Source: Planctomycetota bacterium (GTDB lineage Bacteria; Planctomycetota; Planctomycetia; Gemmatales; Gemmataceae). From it: a stretch of 33,344 bases of DNA. Both the position numbers and the translations under genes were made by a program. The notes below the pieces were generated by a model. It saw only the letters and a program-made list of their open reading frames with translations, was not told the origin of the DNA and made no database searches. The stretch covers positions 1 through 33,344 of the forward strand of contig VGZJ01000032.1 of NCBI GenBank assembly GCA_016872595.1, read 5' to 3'. Position 1 is the first letter of the stretch. Each line of letters starts with the position of its first letter. Positions 23,101 through 28,676 of the stretch are shown here, one piece after another.

Positions 23101-25041
23101 GGCGGTGGCCTCGGTCCCGTTCAGCGCGAACGTATCGGCCGTCAGGCGCGTGATGTAGAACGTGTTGTTAATCACCGTGGTGCCGGTGGCCCCGGTGATG
23201 GTGACCTGCTGGCCCGAGCGCAGCCCGTGGTTCGCGCTCGTGATGACGATGCGGTTCAACTCAGGGGCCGTGGCCGGACCCTTTACGGCGTTCTGGATCA
23301 CCTGTGGCGAGGCAAAGAACACGCTCCCGGTGTTGTTGTTGGCGTTCCCGGTGAACGAGGCGGTGCCGTTGAGGGTGAACGTGTTGGCCCCCCCCGGCCC
23401 GGGGACGGTGACGGTGAACCCACCGTTGGCCTCAGGGAAACCGGTGACCCCGCGGATGATGACGAAGTCGCCGGTCGAGAGGCCGTGTCCCGGGGCGGTG
23501 ATCTCGATGGGGTCGGTGCCGTTGCCCTGCGCGTCGCCTACGTTCGCGACGCTGCGGAAGATCGGGGCGCGCGAGACCGCGCCGCCGGCCGCGGCCCCGT
23601 TCACGTACACCAGTTCCTGCCGCCCGTCGCCGGTCAGGTCGCGCATCTGCAACCCGATGGGCGACGCGACGCCGGCGGTGAAGCTCGGCGCGGCGTCGAA
23701 CGCCCCGGTCCCGTCGTTGACAAACGAGATCACGTTACCGGCCGTCGTGGTGGCGACGATGTCCTGTGTGCCCTTGCCGTTCCCGGGAATCCCGGTGCCG
23801 GTGGTCAGGCTCCCGGTCGCGACCGAACTGGCCGTGATGCCGGTGATGCCGATGGTGCTGACGCCGAACGTGGGGGTGGCGCTGTTACTGGTGTTCGTGA
23901 GGACCGAGAGGAACGTTGTGCCGCTGACGACGAGGTCGTCTTGGGTGTCGCCATTGAACCGGCCGACCGCGATCCCGGTGGGACTGACCGTGCCCGAGGG
24001 GCCGCTGGTGCCGATCACGAACGCGGTGGTCGCATTGAAGGTGCCGTCGCCCTTGCCGGTGATGACGTTCGCCGTGTACTGGTTGCTGGCGTCCAGCCCC
24101 GTGTTAGAGACGGCGAGGTCCACGTTGGTGTCGTCGTTGAACAGGCCGGCGACGACCCCGCTGGGGGTGCTGCCGACGCTGTAACTGGTGCCGGAGTCGA
24201 ACGCCAGCGAGCCGGGCGCGGGGTTCTGGTTCACGAACACCGTCACGGTGCCCGCGGCGCTGTTCACGAGGACGATCTCGTTCTTGCCCGCGTTCGCCGC
24301 GTCGCCGTTCAGTTCGGCGAGCAGCACCCCGCTGGGCGAGGCCGAGAGGCCGATGGTGAGGTCCGGGGAAGTTGAGAACCCGTTCCCGTTGCCGAGGTGG
24401 ATGTTCAGGCTGTTCTGGCCGGCACTGGTGACGATGAGGTCGGGGATCATGTCGGCGTTGACGTCACCGGTCGCGACCCCGGACGGCAGGTAGTTGTTCG
24501 TGCCCTGAATCGGCAGCGAGATCGTCGACACCGCGCCGAGGCCGGTGCCGTTCAGCGCAACAGTCGAGAGGCTGTTGCGTCCGGCGTTGGCGACCACGAG
24601 TTCGCCGGGGCGCGCCAGAGGCAGGTTCTCGTCCACGTCGACGATCTGATCGCCGCGCAAGAACAGCGAGTACACGCCCGCGGGGAGCGCGCCGCCGTTC
24701 ACGGTCAGGTTCGAGGCCAGAATCGTGCTGGTGAAGGTACCGGCATTGTACCCCACCGACGCGATGTTCACCGGCGTACCGTCCGAGGCAAACATCAGGA
24801 AGTTGTTCTTGTTGTTGGCCCCCATCACGTCTTCCGAGAACACGACCTCGATGCGCTGGGGCGCGTTCAGCGGCGGCGCGCCGAGCAACCCGCCGGTGGC
24901 GGGCGTGGTGCCGACCACGAACGGGGCCGCGGGCACCTCGCGCACTTCCAGCTCTTCGAGCCGCAGGCGCGGGCGCGCGGCCTTGCTGATCGGGGCCTTC
25001 TTTTTGTTGCCGAGCAGCCGGAAGTACTTGAACCAGTTCAT
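14140..25041 (-). CDS. Giant mosaic surface protein: FG-GAP/VCBS repeats, BNR-type propeller, DUF4214-like modules
   Basis: A 3633-residue protein in one uninterrupted frame. The N-terminus is basic and carries RLRLEELEVREVPAA (about 25-39), the planctomycete LExLExRxxPA export or anchoring motif, with no classical signal peptide. Then follow an Ig-like Big_5-type domain (about 40-150); FG-GAP/VCBS repeats with Ca2+-loop motifs such as DLTGDGRQEL (165-480); two FCCH-like units with HGLSTGD and HGLRSGQ (about 510-650); more VCBS repeats (670-1060); a jelly-roll-like region starting NLLRNGSFE (about 1107-1340); a BNR/sortilin-type propeller with VDPSNP and GVWKTVDGG (1447-2330); another Big_5-like unit; DUF4214-like helices (about 2390-2615); a third VCBS block (2637-3005); and repeated LGRxxxxxE DUF4214-like helices to the C-terminus (GSEYYRLQ). 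It probably acts as a secreted or surface adhesin or matrix protein. Function and partner are unknown. Confidence 0.92.
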   Translation of the reverse strand: MNWFKYFRLLGNKKKAPISKAARPRLRLEELEVREVPAAPFVVGTTPATGGLLGAPPLNAPQRIEVVFSEDVMGANNKNNFLMFASDGTPVNIASVGYNAGTFTSTILASNLTVNGGALPAGVYSLFLRGDQIVDVDENLPLARPGELVVANAGRNSLSTVALNGTGLGAVSTISLPIQGTNNYLPSGVATGDVNADMIPDLIVTSAGQNSLNIHLGNGNGFSTSPDLTIGLSASPSGVLLAELNGDAANAGKNEIVLVNSAAGTVTVFVNQNPAPGSLAFDSGTSYSVGSTPSGVVAGLFNDDTNVDLAVSNTGLDASNQYTANVITGKGDGTFNATTAFVIGTSGPSGTVSPTGIAVGRFNGDTQDDLVVSGTTFLSVLTNTSNSATPTFGVSTIGITGITASSVATGSLTTGTGIPGNGKGTQDIVATTTAGNVISFVNDGTGAFDAAPSFTAGVASPIGLQMRDLTGDGRQELVYVNGAAAGGAVSRAPIFRSVANVGDAQGNGTDPIEITAPGHGLSTGDFVIIRGVTGFPEANGGFTVTVPGPGGANTFTLNGTASFTGNANNNTGSVFFASPQVIQNAVKGPATAPELNRIVITSANHGLRSGQQVTITGATGTTVINNTFYITRLTADTFALNGTEATAIGGTYNANTASWALPVYATGATPTGLALADFTGDGILDLVTSNKTDNTTGSLSYYSGSGTAGVGDGTFLANTSLPLLTNGVPRATAVGDLNGDGIPDLVATDFKNNTINIFLGLAGGGYGAPSSKSLTTGGNSREPVSVAIGDLNNDNKLDVVVASQRDNVAALFTGNGNGTVNNQTRITVGSTPKQVVLADVNDDGDLDLLVAHNGKSRGVTLRLGNGNGTFQNSTEIFGLSNTPRASSLAVGDFNRDGFTDVVVTDDVTNGTGTVRVALGSGNGSFPSGNRTTYTVGANPTSVVVADFNADGFADIATASRSNSTTENISVLLNNVGTGFQSAIHTQLTTDPIVNGSVLHRLQAVNVNSDAFIDLVVTAGIIDAVNNTTTKNGADGVPDKDTPNPANNTFVLYGAGDGSFTATVNQYTVAGPSATSPPPVPFASAVEVVSDPFRLLSTFNVGGTTVSANLLRNGSFENRALSGEQGNLDGWNVFRLTDTTRGSAGQFLAQTGANSPLSLSTVPPPANGRYRAMLDQQHLQPFSGNTNPNDDASYAGSHALYQDVTIPGNATSARLSFTLYLNSDDPFTEIGASGTANTDDPLLDYRTTDPNQQVRVDIMSINNNILGLGTNVRQNLFKTQTNTTTNGTLAFTGNGSFDLSAFAGQTIRVRFAATNNQGKLMVGVDDARVQVVFTDNTAPVIQTLNLRNPTFLASANNTPQSTDPTLVGRITDNGSINNVSKLTFDLGNNGFGGADDVSITTFDANGYFTFTPTTLLPGLLTVPVRAFDQAGNFAQQTTTFILQGPSLTNWQAAGPGPIDISGAGLNYSTVSGKITGVAVDPSDPSGNTFYVSSSNGGVWKTVDGGEDWLALTDNVRDATGERINVSAGGLTLGVNPQTNTRVIYAATGVDDNAFTSRSSVGVLQSLDDGRTWRVLGGATRNAAGAIIPGIFTGARVSKVVVDPSNPAIVYVAVTSWDTTTKAPMILKTTNGLAATPTWTNVLIPANMFVNNRTDTLLSLSQGLASVTDIIVDPFNPGRVIVGLGNIGQFISGEGAGVWKSIDGGSTWDRIEGGDSLALQNATYDGTLPFGANVGRVTLAQGNGRVGDERFVYVMMADAVSTTNQFNQGGYMGLYKSKDNMLNFTKVMLRQPGLGHARFTEIYEDIELLGNEGGNVGALVVDPSNPNVVYVGGSRRFTDPGDPPQHALIRVDTGNMRDTDYTDADGLTNDGDDRDKAGAAALAGDIYPTGTDQSGNTIGGVDYEGEGVYWYDIEQSRASDSSTRRRLPPSIHRLTFDPQGRLIIGTENGLFRGVPLGFGYDFRSSFAGILASGGSSAFNPPGMTITDLNNNLQITDLTSVAIDPTDRSRFYVSAAGVGSGLTPGGLTSWQTMGLTGPNTATLGNLGIPNSFQVLAANLAPDAPADAVTTLYRTWQFDGAGSLIPEVSADAGGSFDTTGSAGISSQDTSNLAPVLAINSVKAEVNGQFFDELLFGTNKVYLTRTGGNVWDAISGNLGAGFVSALAFSPSQGEYLAGTDEAKVFIKSKTGNNFVEITNNLATLIGLTLTIRINGITVDPTNRNSVYVMAATANGRNSVFRGTLTRNAAGSVTGASWVAVTGGLPLAASYKMIIDRRPSTGAPNGRFYVGTDRGVFTSTDGASWTPLGAGLPAAPVVDLQFNPTFEILAAATQGRGVFTISTARSGPAIVDVTPATPVDNGPLTQVNVTFNTPLDPRTFNADQNNIARTVLSLIALTTTDVADVRVRELIQQYQRRVANAGDVSAARPTFFFQDASGNIEQVPDAALAGGSINRTRDDGELRYTAFLVAADNYVTTVSNMRPIDGAISATEHENRKWLESVWLDLLGRSSGLTTLSTGDDDAAAAAFLTQLQTNPGQATRFGIALQLTGVNRVNNADPNSAYATINPLSKEFHTNLVASLFNKFLGRNYPAVGASSTEIDTQVATLQRRGLLRNVNARIISTTEAYSKLGNDLGLPSGTEATAIAFGNFTGRTVSSDNGTGATRTNVPVLDMAVATNGNRVLIYQGKAGGGFATTPTLNFALPAGANPADLLVADLNGDGMADLAVANSGLASGGNNSVSVFFNNRAAVGDLSFAARTDLNGGENPIAVAAADYDGDAVLDLITTGRTTVSNNFNVNVRLGTGGGNFAAPVAVKIGDTTPTGAELSAPTGLAVANVTGGARPDLIVSGDNGLVVFNNTSTPGNLTGALLAARLTNTPTTSVAVGNLDVDDTDNDIVATSDAAAGEMLLFRNDSGAFPAAGQFTTPAGTAPRSVKLADMNGDGKLDAVVVNKSLVGGAITVLYNTTVNAPSAPDAITFQAPFAYPITGTLPSVVALGDTNQDGIVDAAFGYEGSEFVSQYVGAQQGLMKVASDRNWLDWIFRSQANRPFTQAERDSFVLVLARNALAYLNGTDGVYAPLSITPTDSTNMTFTLTFAPRLFDSTYRLFIGPNGQGINLKDFIDLNGSYVNTGNAMNQDRDGSNGEVPQGEFPYDTAPGDRFSTRLVVNNSDTGRFLSALFEDFRGTGAGGREPDNATFITLFGTVEVERLKALTNIANGLVGSAEQVNLLVEQTFQRYLRRAAGGDLAANSTAIQNGTLSVRQLVINLLASDEYFNNVVYGGGGNNQAWANAIYRDVLPGTTAPTYTGTPARATFASNLVLSDAAIQRTISEYFLRVLGRTPNRVANDARLDETTTYSAEVFTGTLFNFTTLLKSGPAAGQLSGDQRLIVALLGSQEYLRLNGNSNFEWLRSVYDEVLGRALGTPIDVVTPGGEFDLKLNQLLNLSGYTTARQSNLSTIINNVETRQRFYRDYSSFFLGRAPTAAELTSYESVYQANGLRLERVIAAIVRTAEYDPLSGPGASNSNWLEKVYQALLGRGTNGDATSVQQLAFLNSNTNPNNEAVLSNARNTVALQILETAEYRQRLLSHTSNPQGFFNKYLNRAATNTELTTFLNQFTNGAKQEDVLIAMLMGSEYYRLQ

Positions 25042-25531
25042 CGGTGAGGCCTTTCCCTGTGGAGAATGCGCGGTGCGGGCCGACCAGTTCCACGCGCCCC
25101 GGGTGTCGGATAACAGCGAGTATGAGAAAGAGTAACGGCGACCGGAAATGGGGTCAACGCGCCGTTCTGGTCGGGGGCGCGTCGGCCCGCCCGCGCGGGG
25201 CGTCCGGTCGGTCCGTTCGAGCGGGTGATCGTTGGGCGGGGAGTGCCGTCGCGCGGGGCCGCGGAGCGAAGGCGCGGCATCGAGCGGGTTGCGGCGGCGG
25301 GCCAGAACAGAGCGGTGCGGCCGGAAGACGTTATGGTAAAAGTCCGGTCGGCGTTCGGTCGCTGCCCGCCCGTTCCGGGCGGCTCCCCAGCGAGCGCGCT
25401 CGCACGGGATACGTCAGCAAACCCCATCGTGAGAAACAGGTTTCGGGCGGAATGTGTCCGGGAACCGGATACCGCGGGATTCAGTTTCTTCTCATTCTTG
25501 GGAGCGCGTTGTGGTTCCGAGGTGCGACCCT

Positions 25532-25565
25532 GAGCGCGCGGACAAAGCCGCGCGCTCGCGCGCGG
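25532..25565. other. Two mutually exclusive GC hairpins
   Basis: GAGCGCGCGG (25532-25541) pairs perfectly with CCGCGCGCTC (25548-25557) over a 6-base loop. The first part of that second arm (25548-25554) can instead pair with CGCGCGG (25559-25565). Such overlapping stems are seen in attenuators, but no gene starts within about 480 bases on the plus strand, so function is uncertain. Confidence 0.4.
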
Positions 25566-25854
25566 CCCGCGACTGTCGGCTTTTCGGGCAGTTCGCGGCA
25601 CCCCAGACCCATCCCTTCCTTCGGTTGCGGTCTGTCGCGAGTGGGACGTGGGCCATTCATCGTGTCGGGCGCGGGGCGACCTGAGAGAGCAAACGCGAAA
25701 CGGCCGCCGTCGTGACACCCCGCGCCGCCCCGACCGGCGGGCGCGAACGAACGCACGCGACTGCACGAATCACACCGACACGGGCGACCCGCCGAACCAT
25801 CACCGTTGTTCGTGCGCCGTAGTGGGCGGATTCACGCGGCGAGTCGCGTGCCCG

Positions 25855-25901
25855 AAAAAAAACGGAAAGTCGTTGCAACCGTCACAACCCGCGTATACCA
25901 T
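25855..25901 (+). promoter_or_regulatory. Candidate promoter with UP-like A-tract for the BON gene
   Basis: Eight A (25855-25862) precede TTGCAA (25873-25878, five of six to the -35). TATACC (25894-25899, spacer 15) or TACCAT (25896-25901, spacer 17) may be the -10. The predicted leader to ATG 26046 is about 140 nt. Confidence 0.4.
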
Positions 25902-26032
25902 CCGTCGTGGGAACTGGATTCTCGCTTCGCCCCGGCACCCCGGACGGACTCGCGACATCTCATGCCGGACCTTTTCCGTCGCACCCGTCCTTCCCCCGTT
26001 CTCGGGTCGGAGCGCCGTTCGAGGTCGTCCCG

Positions 26033-26038
26033 AAGGAG
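26033..26038 (+). promoter_or_regulatory. Ribosome binding site of the BON gene
   Basis: AAGGAG lies seven bases before ATG 26046 and fixes the start of this short gene inside a longer open frame. Confidence 0.7.
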
Positions 26039-26045
26039 CGACACG

Positions 26046-26270
26046 ATGAGCACCTGCACCGATTTCGCACCGGAACCCGCGGACGTTCTGACCAGCAGCC
26101 CACTGGGGCAACTGCGCCGGCTCGTGGTCGAGGCCGACGCCAGCCGCGTCATCATCAGCGGCCAAGTCAGCAGCTACTACCTGAAGCAGATGGCCCAAGA
26201 GACCGTGCGCCCGGTGCTGGGCGACCGCACGTTGTTAAATAACGTCGAAGTTTGCCCCGACGCGGCCTGA
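26046..26270 (+). CDS. Small single-BON-domain protein
   Basis: A 74-residue protein with no signal peptide that is almost entirely one BON-like domain. The pattern LRRLVVEADASRVIISGQVS, then YYLKQMAQETVRPVLG, then LLNNVEV matches the alpha-beta-beta-alpha-beta BON fold, including the central Gly of SGQVSS. BON domains in other proteins (OsmY, secretins, mechanosensitive channels) are thought to bind phospholipids or other surfaces; the stand-alone cytoplasmic form common in planctomycetes has no established role that I know of. The start is set by AAGGAG seven bases upstream, although the frame is open further upstream. It converges on the fasciclin gene with only 13 bases between stops. A promoter with an A-tract lies about 150 bases upstream. 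Confidence 0.75.
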   Translation: MSTCTDFAPEPADVLTSSPLGQLRRLVVEADASRVIISGQVSSYYLKQMAQETVRPVLGDRTLLNNVEVCPDAA

Positions 26271-26283
26271 CAAGAACCGGCGC

Positions 26284-26757
26284 TCACTTCAGCACGGCGT
26301 CGATGACGTGAATGACGCCGTTGCTGCACTGCACGTTCGTGACCACGAGTTTCGCCCCGCCGACCCGAACGCCGTCTTTCGTCACCTCCACTTTCAATCC
26401 CGCGTCGGCCAGCGAGCGCAGTTCCTTGCCGTCCAGCGGCGTCAGTTCCTCGGTCGTGTACTTGCCCGTTACGAGGTGCGCGCGGATGAGCGCCTTCAGA
26501 GCCTCTCTGTCCGTGGCGAGTTTTTGAACGGTCGCCGCGCCGAGCGCGCGGAACGCGGCGTCGGTCGGCGCGAACAGCGTGACCGGCTTGTCGCCTTTCA
26601 GCAGAGCGATTGTGCCCGTCTCCTTCACCGCGACCTGCACGACGGTGTGGGCCTTCATCGCGAGGAGCGTGTCGTACACGTTCGCGGTGTCGGCGGCGCG
26701 GACCGGCGCGCCGTTCAGACAGGCGAGTGCGACCAGTGCGAGTAGCTTGTTCGGCAT
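26284..26757 (-). CDS. Secreted fasciclin (FAS1) domain protein
   Basis: A 157-residue protein with a signal peptide (NKLLALVALACLNGAPVRA, cut near AADTANVY) and one FAS1 domain, a fold used for cell adhesion and surface contact. The H1 motif VTLFAPTDAAFRAL and the H2 end NGVIHVIDAVLK are both clear, with the intervening LKALIRAHLVTGKYT and LRSLADAGLKVEV as expected. The length is normal for a single-domain bacterial FAS1 protein. It is convergent with the BON gene and divergent from the UvrC-like gene across 85 bases, where a short AT island offers TAGTCT 42 nt before this start. The ligand is unknown. Confidence 0.92.
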   Translation of the reverse strand: MPNKLLALVALACLNGAPVRAADTANVYDTLLAMKAHTVVQVAVKETGTIALLKGDKPVTLFAPTDAAFRALGAATVQKLATDREALKALIRAHLVTGKYTTEELTPLDGKELRSLADAGLKVEVTKDGVRVGGAKLVVTNVQCSNGVIHVIDAVLK

Positions 26758-26798
26758 CGCCCGCCCCGTTTCGGTGTTCCCAAGTGCGCCGCAGTTGT

Positions 26799-26805
26799 TA
26801 GACTA
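26799..26805. promoter_or_regulatory. AT island serving as a possible shared -10 for divergent genes
   Basis: TAGACT (26799-26804, plus) lies 38 nt before the UvrC-like ATG, and TAGTCT (26805-26800, minus) lies 42 nt before the fasciclin ATG. The two overlap, so the promoters would compete. No clear -35 hexamers. Confidence 0.3.
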
Positions 26806-26842
26806 CCCGCGTACACCACGTTCCACAAGCGGCGAACCGGAC

Positions 26843-28057
26843 ATGAGTCGCGCCCCCACGGACGGGAAGAAGCAGGCCCGCTTGTTCCCCGACACGTTCG
26901 ACGGGTTCGGCCCGTGCCGGTTCCGCCCGGCCGACGAGGTGCCGCCCACGCACGAGCTGCGCGGCACGCGCCCGAGTAAGCTCAAGGGCGGGGTGAGGAA
27001 GCACGCCCCGAAGTTGCCCGGCGTGTACGGCATGATCGACGCCCGCGACCGCCTCGTGTACGTCGGGAAGGCCAAGAACTTGCGCGCCCGGTTGCTCTCG
27101 TACTTCCGCACCAACAGCCGCGATCCGAAGGCCGGGAAGATCATCGGCCAGACGCGCCGGCTCGTCTGGGAGCAGACCGGCGACGAACTGGCCGCGCTTC
27201 TGCGCGAGTTGGAACTGATCCAGCGCGTGCGCCCGAAGTTCAACGTCCTCGGCGTTCCGGGGTTCCAGCGCCACCACTACGTGTGTCTCGGCAAAGCGCC
27301 CGCCCCGTATGTGTACGTGACGACCAAGCCCACCGGCAAGGAACTGGGCGTTTACGGACCGTTCGTGCGCTGGTACCGCTCGGAGGACGCGGCGCGCCGG
27401 CTCAACGACTATTTTAAGCTCCGCGACTGTCCGCAGACGGTCGCGCTGTGCTTCGCGGAGCAGGGCGAACTGTTCGACCACGGCCGCGCCGCGAAGTGCC
27501 TGCGGTACGAACTGGGCACCTGCGCCGGGCCGTGTACCGGCGGTTGCACGCGCGCCGCGTACTCGGCCGGCGTCCGCGGGGCGAAGGCGTTCCTCGACGG
27601 CCGGAGCCGCGCGCCGCTGAAGGCGCTGCGCGAGCAAATGGAGGCCGCGTCCGCGGCGCTACAGTTCGAGCGCGCCGGCTCGCTGCGCGACAAGCTTCAG
27701 GCGCTCCAGTGGCTCGACGACCGCTTGAGCCTGCTCCGCACGGCACGCGACCAGAACGCGTTCGTGTACCCGCTGCGCGGGGTCGACGGGCGCGACCGCT
27801 GGTACCTGATTCACCGCGGCGAGGTCCGGACCGTGGCGTTCGCCCCGACCGCGGCGACGGGCGCGGCCCTCGTCGCGCTGATGGCCGCGACGTTCACCGA
27901 CGCCCCGGCCCCGGCCGTGCTGACCGATACAGCGGTCGATAGCGTGCTGCTGGTGGCGGCGTGGTTCCGCAAGCGCGCCGACGAGCGCGCGCGGTTGCTG
28001 ACGAGGGCGAAGGCGGAATTGCAGATTGCAGATTGTCGATTTGTGATCGAAGACTGA
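26843..28057 (+). CDS. UvrC/Cho-like GIY-YIG endonuclease lacking the C-terminal nuclease half
   Basis: A 404-residue homologue of the N-terminal part of UvrC, the subunit that makes the 3' incision in nucleotide excision repair. The GIY-YIG domain (about 57-135) has GVYGMID, VYVGKAKNLRARL and the probable metal-binding Glu122 in ELELIQ. Four Cys match the UvrC Fe-S ligands (Cys196 in FKLRDC, Cys219, Cys227, Cys231 in CLRYELGTCAGPC), with about 11 extra residues between the first two. A UVR motif follows (LREQMEAASAALQFERAGSLRDKL). The RNase H-like 5' nuclease and helix-hairpin-helix domains are absent, so it resembles the E. coli Cho repair nuclease rather than full UvrC, but retains a UVR motif for UvrB contact. 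The C-terminus (ELQIADCRFVIED) is encoded by a 7-bp repeat and is probably not original. The ATG at 26843 was chosen because upstream residues lack domain character. Confidence 0.88.
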   Translation: MSRAPTDGKKQARLFPDTFDGFGPCRFRPADEVPPTHELRGTRPSKLKGGVRKHAPKLPGVYGMIDARDRLVYVGKAKNLRARLLSYFRTNSRDPKAGKIIGQTRRLVWEQTGDELAALLRELELIQRVRPKFNVLGVPGFQRHHYVCLGKAPAPYVYVTTKPTGKELGVYGPFVRWYRSEDAARRLNDYFKLRDCPQTVALCFAEQGELFDHGRAAKCLRYELGTCAGPCTGGCTRAAYSAGVRGAKAFLDGRSRAPLKALREQMEAASAALQFERAGSLRDKLQALQWLDDRLSLLRTARDQNAFVYPLRGVDGRDRWYLIHRGEVRTVAFAPTAATGAALVALMAATFTDAPAPAVLTDTAVDSVLLVAAWFRKRADERARLLTRAKAELQIADCRFVIED

Positions 28058-28109
28058 AGACAACCGCGGCGCACCTGTCGTTCAATCATCAATCACCAGT
28101 CTTCAATCA
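28019..28109. repeat. Heptamer-phased inverted repeat element
   Basis: The left arm is six 7-base units (TTGCAGA twice, TTGTCGA, TTTGTGA, TCGAAGA, CTGAAGA; 28019-28060). The right arm carries TCAATCA at 28082-28088, 28089-28095 and 28103-28109, with CCAGTCT between. The arms are partly complementary: GATCGAAGACTG (28045-28056) pairs with CAGTCTTCAATC (28097-28108) with one mismatch. Its AT content is well above the surroundings. It overlaps the last 13 codons of the UvrC-like gene and fills the gap to the convergent membrane-protein gene. Confidence 0.65.
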
Positions 28110-28116
28110 AAAAGAG

Positions 28117-28620
28117 TCACGTGGTGTACAACGACGGGACGTGCGGCCAGACGTACAGGCTCATCATCATGCACCCGGCGACGACCGCGGCCAACCCGCC
28201 GACCATCATCGAGAACACCGCGAGGGTGTTGCCCGCGTACTTCCCGTCGGACGATTGCACCTGCTTCATGGCCCAGCCGCCGGTGAGCGCCGCGGCGAGA
28301 CCCAGCCAGAACGGGAGCACGAACGCAACGATTTGGAGCGAGTAGTTGGCGACCTTCGAGCGCCCGGTCAGGTCCAAGAGCTTCGCGTCCACGTCACCGC
28401 CGAAGACGCCGGCTTCGGCCTTCACAACCTGTCGCCCCAGCGCGGTTTCGGGCTTGGCCGGTAGCCCGCTCGACCCGCGGGCCTCGCGCAGCGGGCTGTG
28501 CGCGAGGTGCTTCTCGGCGTGGATGGAGCCGTACAGCGCGAGTACGCCCGCGACCACGGCCGTGACGATCCCGGTCCACGACATGAGGTGAATCGGCACC
28601 CGCGCCGCACTCGTCGCCAT
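28117..28620 (-). CDS. Three-helix integral membrane protein of unknown function
   Basis: A 167-residue protein. Three hydrophobic segments are visible: about 12-31 (MSWTGIVTAVVAGVLALYG), 90-118 (SLQIVAFVLPFWLGLAAALTG) and 128-157 (LAVFSMMVGGLAAVVAGCMM). Between the first and second is a soluble loop of some 55 residues with EKHLAHSPLREARGSSGLP. A minus-strand GGGAG lies nine bases before the ATG, a somewhat long spacing. I do not recognise a family. It is convergent with the UvrC-like gene and divergent from the MFS gene (100 bases apart). Confidence 0.75.
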   Translation of the reverse strand: MATSAARVPIHLMSWTGIVTAVVAGVLALYGSIHAEKHLAHSPLREARGSSGLPAKPETALGRQVVKAEAGVFGGDVDAKLLDLTGRSKVANYSLQIVAFVLPFWLGLAAALTGGWAMKQVQSSDGKYAGNTLAVFSMMVGGLAAVVAGCMMMSLYVWPHVPSLYTT

Positions 28621-28647
28621 CGGGTTTCTCTCCCAGCAATTCGAACA

Positions 28648-28663
28648 GGGGGCTTACGCCCCC
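28648..28663. repeat. GGGGGC-TTAC-GCCCCC hairpin in a divergent intergenic region
   Basis: A perfect 6-bp stem with a TTAC loop lies between the membrane-protein and MFS starts, just upstream of the MFS -10-like TATTCT. Short palindromes of this form are, as I recall, dispersed in related genomes. It could be a repeat unit or a regulator site. Confidence 0.4.
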
Positions 28664-28676
28664 CGCTCGCCTCGGC

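Larger units (their letters stand above)
25042..26045. other. About 1 kb without a credible gene
   Basis: Long frames exist here (for example 25044-25715 plus and 25038-25766 minus), but they are rich in Arg, Gly, Ser and Pro, without domain or signal patterns, and look like high-GC chance frames. The region holds the 5' flank of the giant protein gene, a pair of competing GC hairpins (25532-25565), a run of eight A, and a candidate promoter for the BON gene. A structured non-coding RNA or large regulatory region is possible but not shown. Confidence 0.6.

Noticed and set aside
14140-25041. DNA-level tandem repeats or CRISPR-like arrays within the repeat-rich giant gene
   Set aside because: The repeats are at the protein level (VCBS, DUF4214-like) and are diverged; I saw no regularly spaced identical DNA units.
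25044-25715. A 223-residue plus-strand frame in the gap after the giant protein gene
   Set aside because: No signal peptide, domain motif or convincing ribosome site; the composition is that of random high-GC frames, and an equally long frame exists on the other strand.
28058-28116. A frameshift as the cause of the missing UvrC C-terminal half
   Set aside because: Only 59 bases separate the stop from the convergent gene, and no RNase H-like or helix-hairpin-helix remnant appears in any frame nearby.
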